Assembly: GCA_033032175.1 (NCBI GenBank)
Contig: CM065309.1
Span: 13,888,001-13,952,000, forward strand
Length of the DNA stretch: 64,000 nt
DNA from: Saturnia japonica
Lineage: Eukaryota > Arthropoda > Insecta > Lepidoptera > Saturniidae
Direction: 5' to 3'
Below the pieces are notes generated by a model. It ran no database searches, was not told the origin of the DNA, and was given only the letters and a program-made list of their open reading frames with translations. Shown here in pieces: positions 35,570-49,900 of this stretch. Made by a program: the position numbers and the translations under genes. The stretch's first letter is position 1, and each line of letters starts with the position of its first letter.

Positions 35570-35960
35570 CTTCAACTCTGAACATGAGCTAATTCGACCG
35601 ATTGCCAAACAGGCCCTCTACATATCGACAGCGAATTTCAAACTTAATAACCTGGGAGACAGCGTCGAAGTGATAGACGTGGTCTCGCCACATTATATTT
35701 GCATAATATTATTGTTATATTCAAAAGTACAGGCAGCGATTACTATACTAAATTTTGAGTGATTCTGCTAATATCGAACAAAATAGTGAAAAATATTTAA
35801 TTAAACATAATTTAATTACGAGATTGATAGCTGCGCACACTTTAATATATGGAGGGCCAGTTTGAGCGAATTGGCCAACACATTCTAACTTCTTTGAATC
35901 GGCATTGATTTACCGGTTGGGATCGCTATCGGAGCCAAATCTATCAAACTTCTGCCAACG
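35570..35960. repeat. Possible inverted-repeat element
   Basis: AAACAGGCCCTCTACATAT near 35607 and ATATGGAGGGCCAGTTT near 35848 are imperfect inverted copies, each accompanied by an AATTCG...GCCAA-type word. The ends are not defined. Confidence 0.4.
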
Positions 35961-37893
35961 CGCCTGAACCATTCATCTACATATCGATGGATGGACGATG
36001 ATAAAAAAGATGTTTAAAATATAAATGAAATACCCATCTTATTATTATTAAATTATACTTACACTTATCTTCCTGATGGTAACATTAAAAAAATAGTAGC
36101 TGCCACTTTCAAGCTTAATGCGCGGAAACCTATTTTAAACATTGTATGAAAAATATTAATTATTCAGGTGAATTCCCGAGAGTTGTATTTTATAATTATT
36201 TGGAAATTTTCTCTTTTATAATATTTTTTTTTTTCGAGGTTTCTAGTAAATTGGAAAAACCTAAACTCATTTTTTTAAACTCATTAATTGTTTATAACTT
36301 CTGCAATTGTTTATGCAATGCGGGTTTGAAATTTTCGTACATTTTTCTAGATGTATTACGAATCCAATGACATTAGACGTATTTTAATTCACAGTAACAA
36401 GAATTTAACACGTTTTGAACTTACTGGCTAGACTGTTTATGTAAAATAATTAATAACGCTTTTATTTTTACCATCAAATTAATTTTAAAAGGATGGCAAG
36501 GGTATATTATGCTACGTAATGCTTCATAAACATGAAATTGCAACATACCTAATCATAAAAAAATCAAAGTCATCTGTTAATCATTCTAAGTTTTTAAATG
36601 AAATTCGTTTTATCTATTTTAATGCATATTTCTTGTTTATCAATTAATCCCATTTTCCCCGGACGCCAAAAGTGTTCGGGTTTCACCGCTGATGCTGTTC
36701 AAGTATTCAAACTAGGACAAATCTGAGGAAACCTGGGTGGATGGCAGCTGTAGCCGTAATTCATCTGCTATTATTCAGATGCCATAAATAAACAACACAC
36801 TACACTTCGTGCTTGTGCACTTTGCTTGACAGACATTCAAGATTTCAACAAAACAAAAGCCTTCAAACTCATCAATCAATAAAATTTCTTAAGAACTAAA
36901 TTAAAAAAAAACATGTGTTCGCACGCGGTAGAAGTAAAACCTTCAGAAAATATAAAAATTACCACCACCAACCACCCTATCTATAACGCCTTTTTCCAAT
37001 GCTTGGTAATACGCAGGCATACATGCACGCAGATAACACACGTACAAAGAGGAGACCGAGATAATTGAAAACACTGTATAATGTGTTCTATCTCATTCTC
37101 TTGCAGGCTAAATCCTATAAAGCTATGTGATTGTCCCTTTATTGTTTCATAGAATTTCAAATCACAACGCGACGGGTTTATAGTAGCATTCTACACGTTT
37201 CTCTGGCTTTAAATAATTGTATTTTAGCTAAAATAAGTAGGTACTTACATACATGCTTCAATAGAAATCGTTTTTTAATGCCTACCTGTTCAATCTTAAC
37301 TATAGACAAATGTATGATAACCAATTTTGTGAAATAATATGAAAATAGATTAAACATTAATAAAACCTCATTATTAGTGATATTTTTCACCATCCGTCAC
37401 ACTACCTACTGGGACCATATTCCTTTTGTTTGCTTTGTAAATTTTAACTAATACAACCATATCAATAAATTCGCAAAATGTAAACACTGCATATTTTGTT
37501 TCACTCGAGTAAATGGATTCTGAGTGTAAACCGATCCTGCGGATTTGAAATACATTTAAAGCATCATTCAATATTGTCAATCTTAACTTCAAGTGTCACA
37601 GCACTAGCTACTAAGTGTCACATTCATTGCAATAAAGCTAGTACATCCTCATAACCTATTTTCGTTCTTCGATTTTTATCTAAAATAAATTTATGACTAA
37701 TTTTCTTTTAAATTTTATTTTTATCACAATATATAAAATGCTGTAACTATTACGCGTTTCCTACAAATTTTGTTTTCCTCACAGGTATTTTATTTATAAG
37801 TTTAGTATACAATCGGATGACTTAACTGCTTACTTATACAATTATATTATTTAATTTATTTTGTGTGGTTTTAATATGTCATACTTTTTACAG
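35961..37893. other. Region upstream of the elongase coding exons
   Basis: Either intergenic DNA or the last part of the first intron. Several short frames (36146-36370, 37131-37592) lack recognisable content. No TATA box or first exon could be assigned. Confidence 0.4.
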
Positions 37894-37962
37894 GATTCTA
37901 CACGATGGCGCTAATATTGCAATATATAAATGATATGCAAGTTTTTATGGACAAATATGGAG
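37894..37962 (+). CDS. Elongase exon 2, start codon
   Basis: The acceptor CAG ends at 37893. Eleven bases of 5' untranslated sequence precede the ATG at 37905. The exon encodes MALILQYINDMQVFMDKYG and ends in phase 1 before donor GTAAGT. Because it opens with an acceptor, the promoter and exon 1 lie upstream. Confidence 0.93.
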
Positions 37963-40900
37963 GTAAGTCAAAACTTCGTTATATACTAAAAAGTAATCAC
38001 CCCCTGTCTTCTCAACCTAACTTATAAACACGTGCGATAAAATTGGCAGTATCTACAATAAATTTTATAAAAAATATCTATTAAATAATTTTAACATTGA
38101 AAACCCATCCAAAATAATTAGTTATTTACAAAAAAAAAACTCAGGAATTCCTATTTGGCTAAATTAAATTTGCTAAAATGTCAAGTAAAAGTCTAAACAG
38201 CAAATGCTTCTAGCATATTTAAAAATAATTATGATTACATACTTCTTTAAATAACTGAATACATATGTCACACAAGCATGACATAATTGTAGTATTTGTT
38301 GCAGCCAGCCAGATTCCAGTTCTCTCAGGACTATATTTATAGATGACCTACAAAACAGATATACTACTGACTCTGTACCCTTGATTGGACTATAACACAT
38401 ACCAATTTTAAATAATTATCCAGCATACTAATATTGTCACCGGGTACAATATAAAACATACATATTGTATACTCATTACAAAATTAATAAGAATATACCT
38501 ATCAAGATTTTTGTACAGTCTTTAAAAATAGATATCAACATAACCTGTACTTGCTTGCATAAACAAGTTTTTATGTAACCAATAAATCTATTTTAAAAAA
38601 TCTCGAAATGAATAAAATTAATTTTAGTCAATAAAACATCAAGTTTACTTTCATTAAATTTTATAAGAGTTATTTAATAGAGTAATAAAAAATATTTTAC
38701 TTTAATTTATTTTCAGATCCCCGGACTAACCCATGGTTTCTCATGAGTTCACCACTTCCTACTTTAGTCATATGTTTAAGTTATATTTATCTAGTCAAGG
38801 TATGTTTGGGTTTTTAATATTTTAGTCAATTAATTTTTTTAATACTTAATAAAAATATTTCTTCAAGTTTCATCCTATTTAAGCAGAGATTATAATAGCG
38901 AATAAATATTTTGTGCTAAAAAATACACCCAGTTTTAAATTTTTGTAATACATTCTGTCTCGTATTATTATAGTAATCCTGACAATGTTTTTATATATTG
39001 TAAAGCATTTACAAATTGGACCTTAAATTTTAAGAGGAGGTAAGGGACAGTTTTTAACTTGAACCTTCTGCATGGAGCATAAGCCTATTATCACCACTAG
39101 TAAATGTACTTTGGCAGTTGCATTTGAGATCCAGTTTCCTAGAAAAGCTTAGTGTGTTTTAATTGACATTGTGGAACATTGAATCATTCAAATAAAAGAA
39201 ACTACTAATAATATAAATATTTATATAATTAGTAAATTGTTAAACTCTGTATAACTATTTTCTAGTCTCCCTTTAATACATCATGTATTTCATTTGTTTC
39301 AGGTTTTAGGTCCACAGTTTATGGAAAATAGGAAACCGTATGAACTAAAAAATTTATTAATATTATACAATTTTGTACAAGTTCTTTTTAGTTCATGGCT
39401 GTTCTATGAGGTAAGAGTCTTATCTAAATGTTGAATAACTCTTCTAATGTTATATTGTTACTTAATATCAATTGAAATGAATTATAAGACTGTTCCCATA
39501 TTAAGGAAGTTAATTGCTTTGTTGCCCAACACCATTGTTCAGTGTTATTGCTATAAAGACACTGTTTAAAAATCATTGGTATTTCACAAGTTAATAAAAT
39601 TCCTTGTTATGTTTACTAGTTATTTTTTGTATTTTTTAGCTAGTGTATGTATTGGCATAATTTGTAGAGTGGTAAAGGAAAACATTGTGGTAGAAACCAT
39701 AGAATGAATACTAGGTAATAAAGCTTACCTGATTTGATTTACTTAAATATCTGTAACCAAGCACCTACCTATAATCAGGCAGTTACTTGAAAATCAGTTG
39801 ATTAGACTTACTAAATCACAATTTATTTTCAACATAAGGTTAAGATTAAAGTCACAATAGTCATAAACTATATAAAGTTTATGCTAGTGATGAAAAGTAA
39901 TATTTGAAAACCTATGTACATTCTGTGAGGCTTCTGCAGTATTTGTAATCATGTATGACAATGGCACTGTTGATAAATATTGTTCTTGACTTGTCATCAG
40001 GCTTAGTGCAGCCATTCTCTGAACCACTAAAAAAAATTTATCTAAGTAAATTACTGGCACCTATTTTAAGTTCTATATATAGGAACATGTATTATAACAT
40101 ATTGATAAACATCATAGTTTTGTAACAAGTAAAAACTGCATTATAAATAATTCTTAATACTTAGCTGTTGCATCACTAAAAATTTTTAACTACTAGAACT
40201 TAGCTGAATTTTGATCTTTAACATTCTTTTTTTTATTTGTAAGTCGTTACACCAATATAACATCCTATTCCAAATCCAGCATGCAGAAATGTTATTTATT
40301 GTTATCTTTAATATTTGTTAAAATGTAATCACTCAGAGTTTGATGGGAGGCTGGCTAAACCATTACAGCTTACGATGCCAACCTGTGGACTACACAGACA
40401 ATCCCGTAGCCCTTAGAGTAAGTGATGAGATAATGTTAGTCGGATCTTCGCCTGAAGCATTCGCACAACAACAACTAACATTTCGCCATATGTATATAAA
40501 CATTGTTCATTACAATATGCCAATTGTATATAGTATTCCAGGGTTAATATGGTATATAGATAATAAAACTTAAAAATTTTAAGTGGATTTACTAACATCT
40601 AATACTATAAATTAGTTATCAAATATGTATACAATGCTAGGCTTAACTAAATATCGAATAATGTTAACAAGTCAGGCTGTGTCAGGAACTTGTATATAAG
40701 GGTTTGGTGTGGGTATATTGTTTCAGATTGGGGCCGCAGGCTGGTTCACAGGCAGGTATAACTTTCAATGTCAGCCGGTCGACCACTCCAAACATCCACA
40801 AACAATGAGGGTGAATTATCATTTCCCTTTATGAACTATTCTAATACAGGGCTTCCACAACATTTCTAATCTACAAAATATTTTTTTTTAATTTCTTCAC

Positions 40901-43900
40901 CCTCACACAGTTTCATATATTTTAACATGACAGACAAATTATATTCAGTTTATAATTATATTCTTAGGGCTTGATCAGACACGGTGGAAAAATCGCGGAT
41001 GCAAACCGCAAAAAAAATGTTCAAAGAGTATGGTTAGATGTGCGGGTTATCGGTGAGGTGAGGTGGTGAGGTTGCGTACACCTCGTATCAAAAATGGAAG
41101 TTGAGGAAACATTATGCTAATATCTGTTACTTAAAAAATAAGAAACGATAGTGACTCAGTCTTAATTTTGGCCCGAGTTGCGGCCATGCCTTTTTGTATT
41201 TAATAGGTAGAGTAGGCATTTAAAAGCACCGATTTTAATACCGATAAAATTATTTTCAGTAGTTTAGGGGATACAATTCTATTTGTGAAATGTTAATAAT
41301 CTCTCAAAAGCATCTATTATAAATACCTATACATTTAGAAAAATCCTGGTTACATAAAATAACTAAATACAGTGAAATGCATCAAATACAGCAATTTTTT
41401 TTTTTTAATAAAAGTTAAAAATGTGTACTTATGATATATAAATTTATATGGAAACAGGGTTGCCGAAAAAACAACTAATTAAAACTTATTAAAATAAACT
41501 TATATATATTTAGGCTCTTTTTGAATGATAATTATGTTCTTTAGTATAAATGTAAATTAATGTATGTTTGAAAATCCACAATTTTCTCAATATTTATAAT
41601 GAAACACTTGAGTTTCATAATCTTCTTTTTTCTGTTTAATGACAACAAAATTCTGCTAATATGTAGTTTATAGAATTTCTTCTAATCTTCGAAGTACAAA
41701 AAATATCTTAGTAAAATGTTGTCGCCATTGCTAGAACTTTCCACGGAGTTTTTGTAGCAACTCAAAATTCATATTCCTTGTTATTATTTTAATTCACTTT
41801 ACTTTAGCACAATAACCAAACTATATCAACCAAAATGTCACAAATGTTACAAAACATAGGGTCACATAACTCAAGTTTATGAAATAAAATTAAAACGATT
41901 GCATTTTAGTTTCTTCTTGCGTACAAATATAATTATTTTAATTAAGATATACATTAATATAAAACTATTTAAAGATACTCGGCAAATGTTAATACTCTAT
42001 GGTTGTACTTACATACTCCGTGGTTGTTTTTTTTTATATAGATTTCTTTCTTTTTTCGCTTGGCTGACAATACAGAACTGACTTTCGTTGGAATATGGTT
42101 CGTTAATAAATCAGATAAAAACGTGGGGTCGAAATTTCTGCTATTTTATAAATTGTTTGCCCACGTAATCGGACCTTCAAGATTACAATGCATGCGTATT
42201 CCGCGGTGTCTTTTCTTACCTACGAATTTTTACTCGATATTTGTAGTAAATTTTAGCCTTTCCAGGTATTTTTTTAATGTTTGACAATATTAAATCATTT
42301 TTGATGAAATAAAATTATGATTACTCATCAAAAACTTTTTTATGTATAAATTAGTCAAGGACAATATTAAAAATCTTCCGAATGCAAACTGCTACACCAA
42401 GATTATGGGTAAATATAGAATTAGTTGTACTTAGAACTAAAAGTGATGATGGTGATAACTCTAACCTATAATTTCATTATTCAATAACTCGGCCGTTTAT
42501 GTATTTGATATTCGGTACAATGATAATACCTTTTGTAATGTTACTTTTAACTTTTTAAGAAAATGCCTAACAAGCAGAAAACTCGAGGATTTTTTTTTTC
42601 TGTAAAATGAGAAAAAATCGTCTTACTAAATATGTATGTGGAATATTGACATTTCTTTTTCCATAGCCCATTAGCCAATTTCCCAATAGCAGATGATATT
42701 TTAAAAAGAAAACACAAACGCGTTAATGCGTTTCTATGAGTTTTTCTATAGTTTCTAGAAAAATTAAATATCTCTTAAACTATCCAAAAGAAATTTGTAG
42801 GAGTTCTTTTCGGGGGTTTTAATTGACCATTGTATTTAGTAAAAATGAAGAAATTGGCATGTATGGCCGCGACTCGGCCCAAATTTAAGACTGTGTTCTT
42901 TGTTTGTAAGCATGTTTGTAACTTTATATCCTAAGATACGAAATTTTTAACTCAAACTCGTTAAACTATGTGAGAAAATCTATTAAATATTTTAATAAAT
43001 TACATAGAATGATCAGGAAAGACACGGGGAGATCGCACAATTCCATTTTCCGGCGATTGAGTAGAGGCAGCCGCGCGGTACCGCCGTGTCTGAACAAGCC
43101 CTTACACATCATTTTATAGTTACTCTAAATTCCACACAGATGGGTCAGGTAACACAATTCATATTCTTAGTCACACGATCACAGATTTTTATCTCTGAGA
43201 GGCAAACGAAAACATCTTGAGAACGTAACATAATTATAGAACAAAAACGGCAATGAGATTCACTTACATCATTTGTTTGTGTGATTTGAACATAGTGGTC
43301 ACTAATTATTTATAAAACAGATTCAGTGGACATACATTTCTGTTTCTCCTGAAATTAGGTTATACATAAAAGGATAATCTTATCAGTCGGCACACAAGAT
43401 ACAAAAAAAGTTTCCTAAAAAAAGGGTTGAAATCATAAAGAAAGTGATTTTATTACAGTTGTTATTTACAGAAATACCATTTTGTTACCACGAGCATTGT
43501 AATAATATGTTCCATTCCATGATCGCATTTTTAAAGAATTTAGAAAGCATGGGCCTATTCATTTCAACATATCCACAAATTGATTTTATTATTAAAAAAT
43601 ATGTATATATATCGAGGTAATAATACATAGAGAAATACATTTTTATCATACATGCACGTAAACAGTGTCATAATATGCAGGCTATCTTGCTATCTATCTA
43701 TGCCCTCTAAATAAAACTTGAGGGCCTTTTTTGCGCTAACGCCCGAGGGCGTAATGATTTTTGCAGTTGATGCTATTTTTTTACAATCCATTTGGGCGTA
43801 TGCGTCTTTTCGCCTTTTACGTTTCTGAACGCAACATATTTGTATTATCTATTGAACGCTATAGTCGTACAAGTTCCGAGTTCGACCGTCCTATGTTCCA

Positions 43901-46900
43901 GACGTTCGCGGGGACGAGGTAGCAAGCCACTACTTTACATGTTACACTAAAGTAAACCGTATGATATCTCGGAAGTGTTCTTGAAATAATTATCGCTCGG
44001 TAGATAAACACGCACTAGGGTTGCCCTCTGACTGTGCTTGAGGTATTGGATAACGCTATATGAAATTGTCATGATTATCTTTTCACCAAAATATATTACT
44101 GCTAATTTTGTAAGTTTTTATATAAATTGTTTCTACTTGTGTTTTATTTCTAGTTTCAAAAGCGATTGTGAGTTAGTAAGAAGGGAATGTACATTTTTTT
44201 GCTTAAAGTTTAATAAATCAAAAACAATTTTAAATATTTGTAAGTAGATATATACTTCATTATTCGTTATAAATAGCGTACTAGTGTCTATTGTGTATTT
44301 ACTGAAGTGTACCTAGATTTCGTTTCGGCCGTTTTATGTAGACATAATACTGTTTACTTGTGTGTACTGACTTGCGCGCCTAAGTCACGCAACTGCACAC
44401 GTTTCCCTTCCCCGCTACATTACTCGCCCCCGTTGTCATCTATAGTACCTCGCCTCCGTCAACGTCTGTCGGAAACATAGGACGGTCGCGCACGAACTTG
44501 TACGACTATAGCCCGCCAACCGCATAAGAAACCATTCTTCGCAAATTTTGTAATTGTTGAATTTACTAGTATTGCGAGGTAATATTCATTTTTTTAAATT
44601 GTTCTATTTATTTACTCGCAAATGTAATGAAAAACATTGAGTTACACGGGCGGTACGGGAATTACGAACTTCGGCTTCTTATTTGTTCGTAATTCCTTAT
44701 TTATCATCCTCAAGCCACAATGTACTATTAAAACGTCCATTACATTATCCAACATGGCAATAGATAATTTAGCAAGAATATTTAATGATATTAAAGTAGT
44801 TAACAAACGAGGTTTATTATCAGATTTTGTGTTCTCCGACTCATTAATTCATACTAAACAATCCAGCACAGTATTATGTTACAATGTTTGATACTAAACT
44901 TGTTAGATGCTAAAGATTTATTTTTCGACATCGAAAAATATCATAGAAATGATTTTACATGTGCAGAATTATATAGAAATATCTCATTTTCAAACACGTA
45001 AGATTTAGAAAGAACTTCTGTTACTTGTGCCCTGATATTAATTCTGCTTCATTAAATAAACTCAAAAGTTTTGCAGCTTATTAATACTCGAAGCTTACTG
45101 CAGGGACCGCTTATTCTATAAGGAAAAGAGAACTACGTGTGCGCCCTTTTCATAAAGAAGGTTTAAATCAACGTAACATATATTCAAAATGTAGATTTAA
45201 TGAGCACGTTAACACCCGATGCATTGTAGACTGTAGAATTTTATAGTGTAAAAGGCGCATTATCATGTTATAAAACCGTCAATCGATCATGATAACATAA
45301 TTCATTTATCACCATCCTTTCATATCATGACGCGCGTATATCTAATACATTGATAACATTCATAAAAATCATCAGTAGATTAGTTTGATTAACCATATTG
45401 AATATACTTAATTATTAACTACTTATAATTAGCTTAGGTATCAATTACTTGTGATTTCGTAGGCATGGACAAAATAATTCACACAGGTTATTTCAATAAA
45501 AAGATGAACAACTACATACAGAAACTACACTTGTATTTTTTTTTTTCTAAATTATGTTTCGGTTTCTAATATATCCGACCTACAAACTAGCCATTATCTT
45601 GTATGTTTGTAAAACTATATTTTCTTGGGCCGGTGATACCTGAAATGGCTTAACTTGATCCTCTGTTACAGCAATAATACCGCAGATTATATTTTTCAAT
45701 AGATATATGTTAAAGTTGAGGATTGACGCTAAGTACTATGTTTGGTGAAAACATGATTGCATAAAATTTTCTCTATAGAAAAAAACTGCAAAGTTACCTC
45801 CAAACCGAAAAATAAACCGCTAATACTCAAAATATTCCACATATTAGTTCATGAAGCTTTGTATACTAACTGAACGAATTATAAAGCAGATACTATGATT
45901 TTTCAATTTTGAAAATTATCTATAAAAAGAAATTACCTAAACTATTGCGCTTTAAAGCCATCCACCATACCCCTAACCCCCAGCGCGCTCAGTCTCGCTT
46001 CGGCTTTCGTGTAGGAAACATGTATCGTTTGTGCTCAGCACGCAATTACGCACCATGATGCGGCGAAACAATGTATATAAAATTATTAATGCAAAACACA
46101 CATCATTCCAATTATACAAGCGAGAAATAAATATACTTTTTAATTTTCATAATATTTAAATATTTTCTAAGATAAAATCGCTTTGATCTCGAGTGACCCC
46201 AAGCGCCAATAGTCCTGGAGTTAGTGTAATGTTTTTATGTTTAGCTGATCGGCATTTTCTATACAAATAATATCGTTTTTTTTTATTAATTTTGCTATTT
46301 TGAATAAACATAGCAACTAGCATAGCATAGACATACTTTATCCCTTTGAATCTTAACAGACAATACGATCATTGAGAAAAAAATGAGTAATTCAGGTACA
46401 ATTACGAATATTTGTAATATTACTGTTTAGTCTCATGGGGATTTCGCAATAATTGAGTAGAGGCTTATTTAGATCAGTATCCATTCATTGAAAGAGTATA
46501 ACTGAAACTGGTCGTATAGGACAAGGAAACTCGTAAATCTGTAACTATCCGCAATTTTGTACACAAGTAAATAACCACCTAGTTGAATTTCATGTGGCAT
46601 ACTATTGCTTTATTTTATGTGTTTTTACAAGTTCATGCGAGCAACTAACGCAGAAGGTCAGGTTTAGGAGACTATTATCTTCAGATCACGGTAATGTCAA
46701 CTATTTATTTATTAAATAATTTTTGTGTACCTATGTACGCATGTAAGAAGTTACACTTTTTTGGCTTTACAAAACAAAAATAACTCCAAAAATTAAAATA
46801 ATAAATGTTTAGGATAATTAATTCACATTATTATCATTGATTGCTAACTTCATCATGTTGCACTTCCGTGATAAGATGCGCGCATAGATCTTAATTTTAT

Positions 46901-49900
46901 CCTCTACCAAAAACCAGAAAGAAATATAACTTCAAAATGTTTTATTGGGCGTACTATTTTATTGCAATGTTTTTTACTATTTCCGTTACGTAACAGACTC
47001 AGATCCGACTACTACTTCAACAATACAACACTATACCCTAGACTGGTGATTGGTTTACTGATTAGTTTTATGAAATCAACTACTGACAGTTTACTATGGC
47101 TTTATCTTTTTCAACGCTAACTCCAGGACTATAAGTTTGCGAGCGAAATAGAATGAGCTAGTGCGGGGAAGTAACAGCGACGAATTCGAGCTGAAGTATC
47201 ATCGGCCCTTATTTGATTAGTAAATCATATTCATCGAAAAGGCGTTATGAATAAAAACCAATAATATGAATGATGAACGAAAACCAGTAAAACTATAAAA
47301 TAAGATTTAAAAACGAAACAGTGGTAGAAAATAGAAAGAAACAAAATTACAAGTTTATATGCAATAGGTATACCTACTTAAACATTAGAAATTTGGACCC
47401 ATTATTGTACACACGCCAAAGTATAATTAATTGTAATTAACTTCAACCCCTCGCTGTGTACACTTTTTCTTATGACAATAAACCAATTATATGTTATAAG
47501 TAGATACGGCATTGACGCTCTTTACATGCCATCGTGAAAGGTAACAGTTACCCTCAGTTCATTTTCGACTTGATACCGGCGTGTGCGAGAAGAAACTTTT
47601 ATCCTGTTTTGATAACAGAGTTTTCGCCTTTCGATATGATTTCCTATCTCTTTTGTTTTAACATGCTGATAACAAATTTTGTAACGTATTGAAATTGCTT
47701 TTAAAACGCGTCTATTTATAAAACGTCATTGCGATAAACGCCTTTATTCATCAGTTACTAGAACTGCATGCGGTCAACTACAATTGAGGTTATGTCTAGA
47801 TTAGGTACGCGTTCTTAACTGGAGAGCGATTCTCTTTCTTCTTCTTCTTCTTCTTCCTAACTTGGCAACCGGTCCTCTTTAATGAAGACCATTACTGCCA
47901 TTATCGAGTGAATTATATTGTCAAGTGTTATGACGATTCAGTATCCTAACAAGATGGTGGCTCCCTTGTTAGAACTTTTTAGGGAATTTTTGTGTGATCT
48001 CGGAATGAATGCTTTCAGATAATATTTATAATCCACTTCACTTATACACAAAAACCAAACTATATCACGCAAAACGCCACAAATATTACATAATATAGGG
48101 TCAAAAACCTAAGTAAATGAATTAAAAATAACAACCACAACATGTCACTTCAAGATCCCGCCAAAAACTCCAGCGATTCTCTTTAATCTTATATTTCTAA
48201 AAAAATTATCACAATGACTCACTTCATCGCGTCTCGTTGGTATCTAAAACCTGTGTGAATTTGAGGTCAATAGTATTATTATTTACACATTAGGTACAAG
48301 CTAAAACATTCATCGCAAGATAATATGTTGTTTTAGGCACCATATTTTTCGTTTTCCTTATCTTGTCTTGAATAAGTTAATCAAGTTCTTATAAAATAAA
48401 CAAGTTAAACTTGAAATTGAACGTTTGATTGTGTGAATTATTGACTAATTTATACAAAAATTTCCAATTTAAAACCGGCTCCATTATCTTGTTTTCATTA
48501 AAAATACACCTTTTGTTATTGAAATAAAATATTTTAAACTGAAATTATTGTAAATATTTCAGATGGTTAACGTTTGTTGGTGGTACTACTTCTCGAAATT
48601 CACAGAGTTCTTTGATACGGTAAGTTTGAAAATAATAGTAAATAAGTATATAGGTAATGAAATCGATTTATGGATAACTAATTGTATTGTAATAAATGTA
48701 AAAAAAATACAGAGAAGTATTATAAAATGAGAAAATGAAGCGTCTATTGTACAACAAATTGTATTATTATCGAGTAAACACCTAAATTGAAACGAGCTGA
48801 TCTTGGAAAGAAAAATTTTTATATGGACGATTTAGCAGAAGATAATTATTGTTCTTATAAAGACCTTAAATGTTATTTTTACTAATTCACAACTTTCAGG
48901 CAATTCATATTAAATTGAATGAAATTGAAACTAACTTTGCTTTAAGTAGGTTAGGCGTAGCGCGTAATGGCTGAAGATTCTCGCTTTAAAGCTTATTTTA
49001 TAGAATAGATCACTATGCAAAAACGGTGGTCAAAATATTCGTGAAGACACTTAGGAGATGCCAACTGACAAAGCTAAAAATAATCGATAGCAGGACCATG
49101 AACTCTTCAGTCGGAGATAATAGCTATAATCGAGTTTCCACAGAAGACTGGATATCTCAGACTAGAGCCAAAGAACCCAGTGCCAAATTAACTTGACATA
49201 CAAACCGAAGAATAACCGAATATAAGTTAAGATAAAATTGGGAGGACCCTCAAACAGTTTCAAAGTGTGAGGATGGAATCACAGAAGTACAAGAGCTACT
49301 GAAGATCTTTAATTGTGTTGTTTATAGCGCAAGAAATTTAGAGACGTGAAACGAAGCATCATAGTATTATTTTTAAGAGAGACAAGAGCCTTAAGAATTT
49401 ATACAGTCCTATTTCGCTTCTGAACCATGTCTACAAGCTTTGTTCGAGAGTCATCTGAAATCGTTTTACACAAAGACTCCACGTAGCATGCACTGTTTTG
49501 AAATGACTTTGGTAGCATATACTATAACCACACACCACTCTATACCATACAGATCAAAATTAAGCAAAATATCGAGGAGACCAAAGAATATAATCAGTCA
49601 CTGTGTGTCGCTTTTGTAAACTATGAGAAAGCCTCATTGTTGCCAAATAGATTGGTAATAACATCGATCACATGCTTTTGTAATAATTAAACAACGACCT
49701 TCCAAATGTATAACTAGCAGACCCATCCCATTTAAGAAATCTTCGATTTTCCGATGACGTATCGTAAACTGGTCCTACTTTGCTCCTGCATAGGTAATTA
49801 TGCTCCAACTCTAGAAAAACATTCTTTCTTATCTATGTCAAATTCATTTTAAGTAACTGACAATTTCTGACCGAAATCGTAAAAAATAAGTTTATAGTTG

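Noticed and set aside
40340..40573. 77-codon frame as a separate gene
   Set aside because: Its first 26 codons are elongase exon 5a; the rest is intron after a consensus donor.
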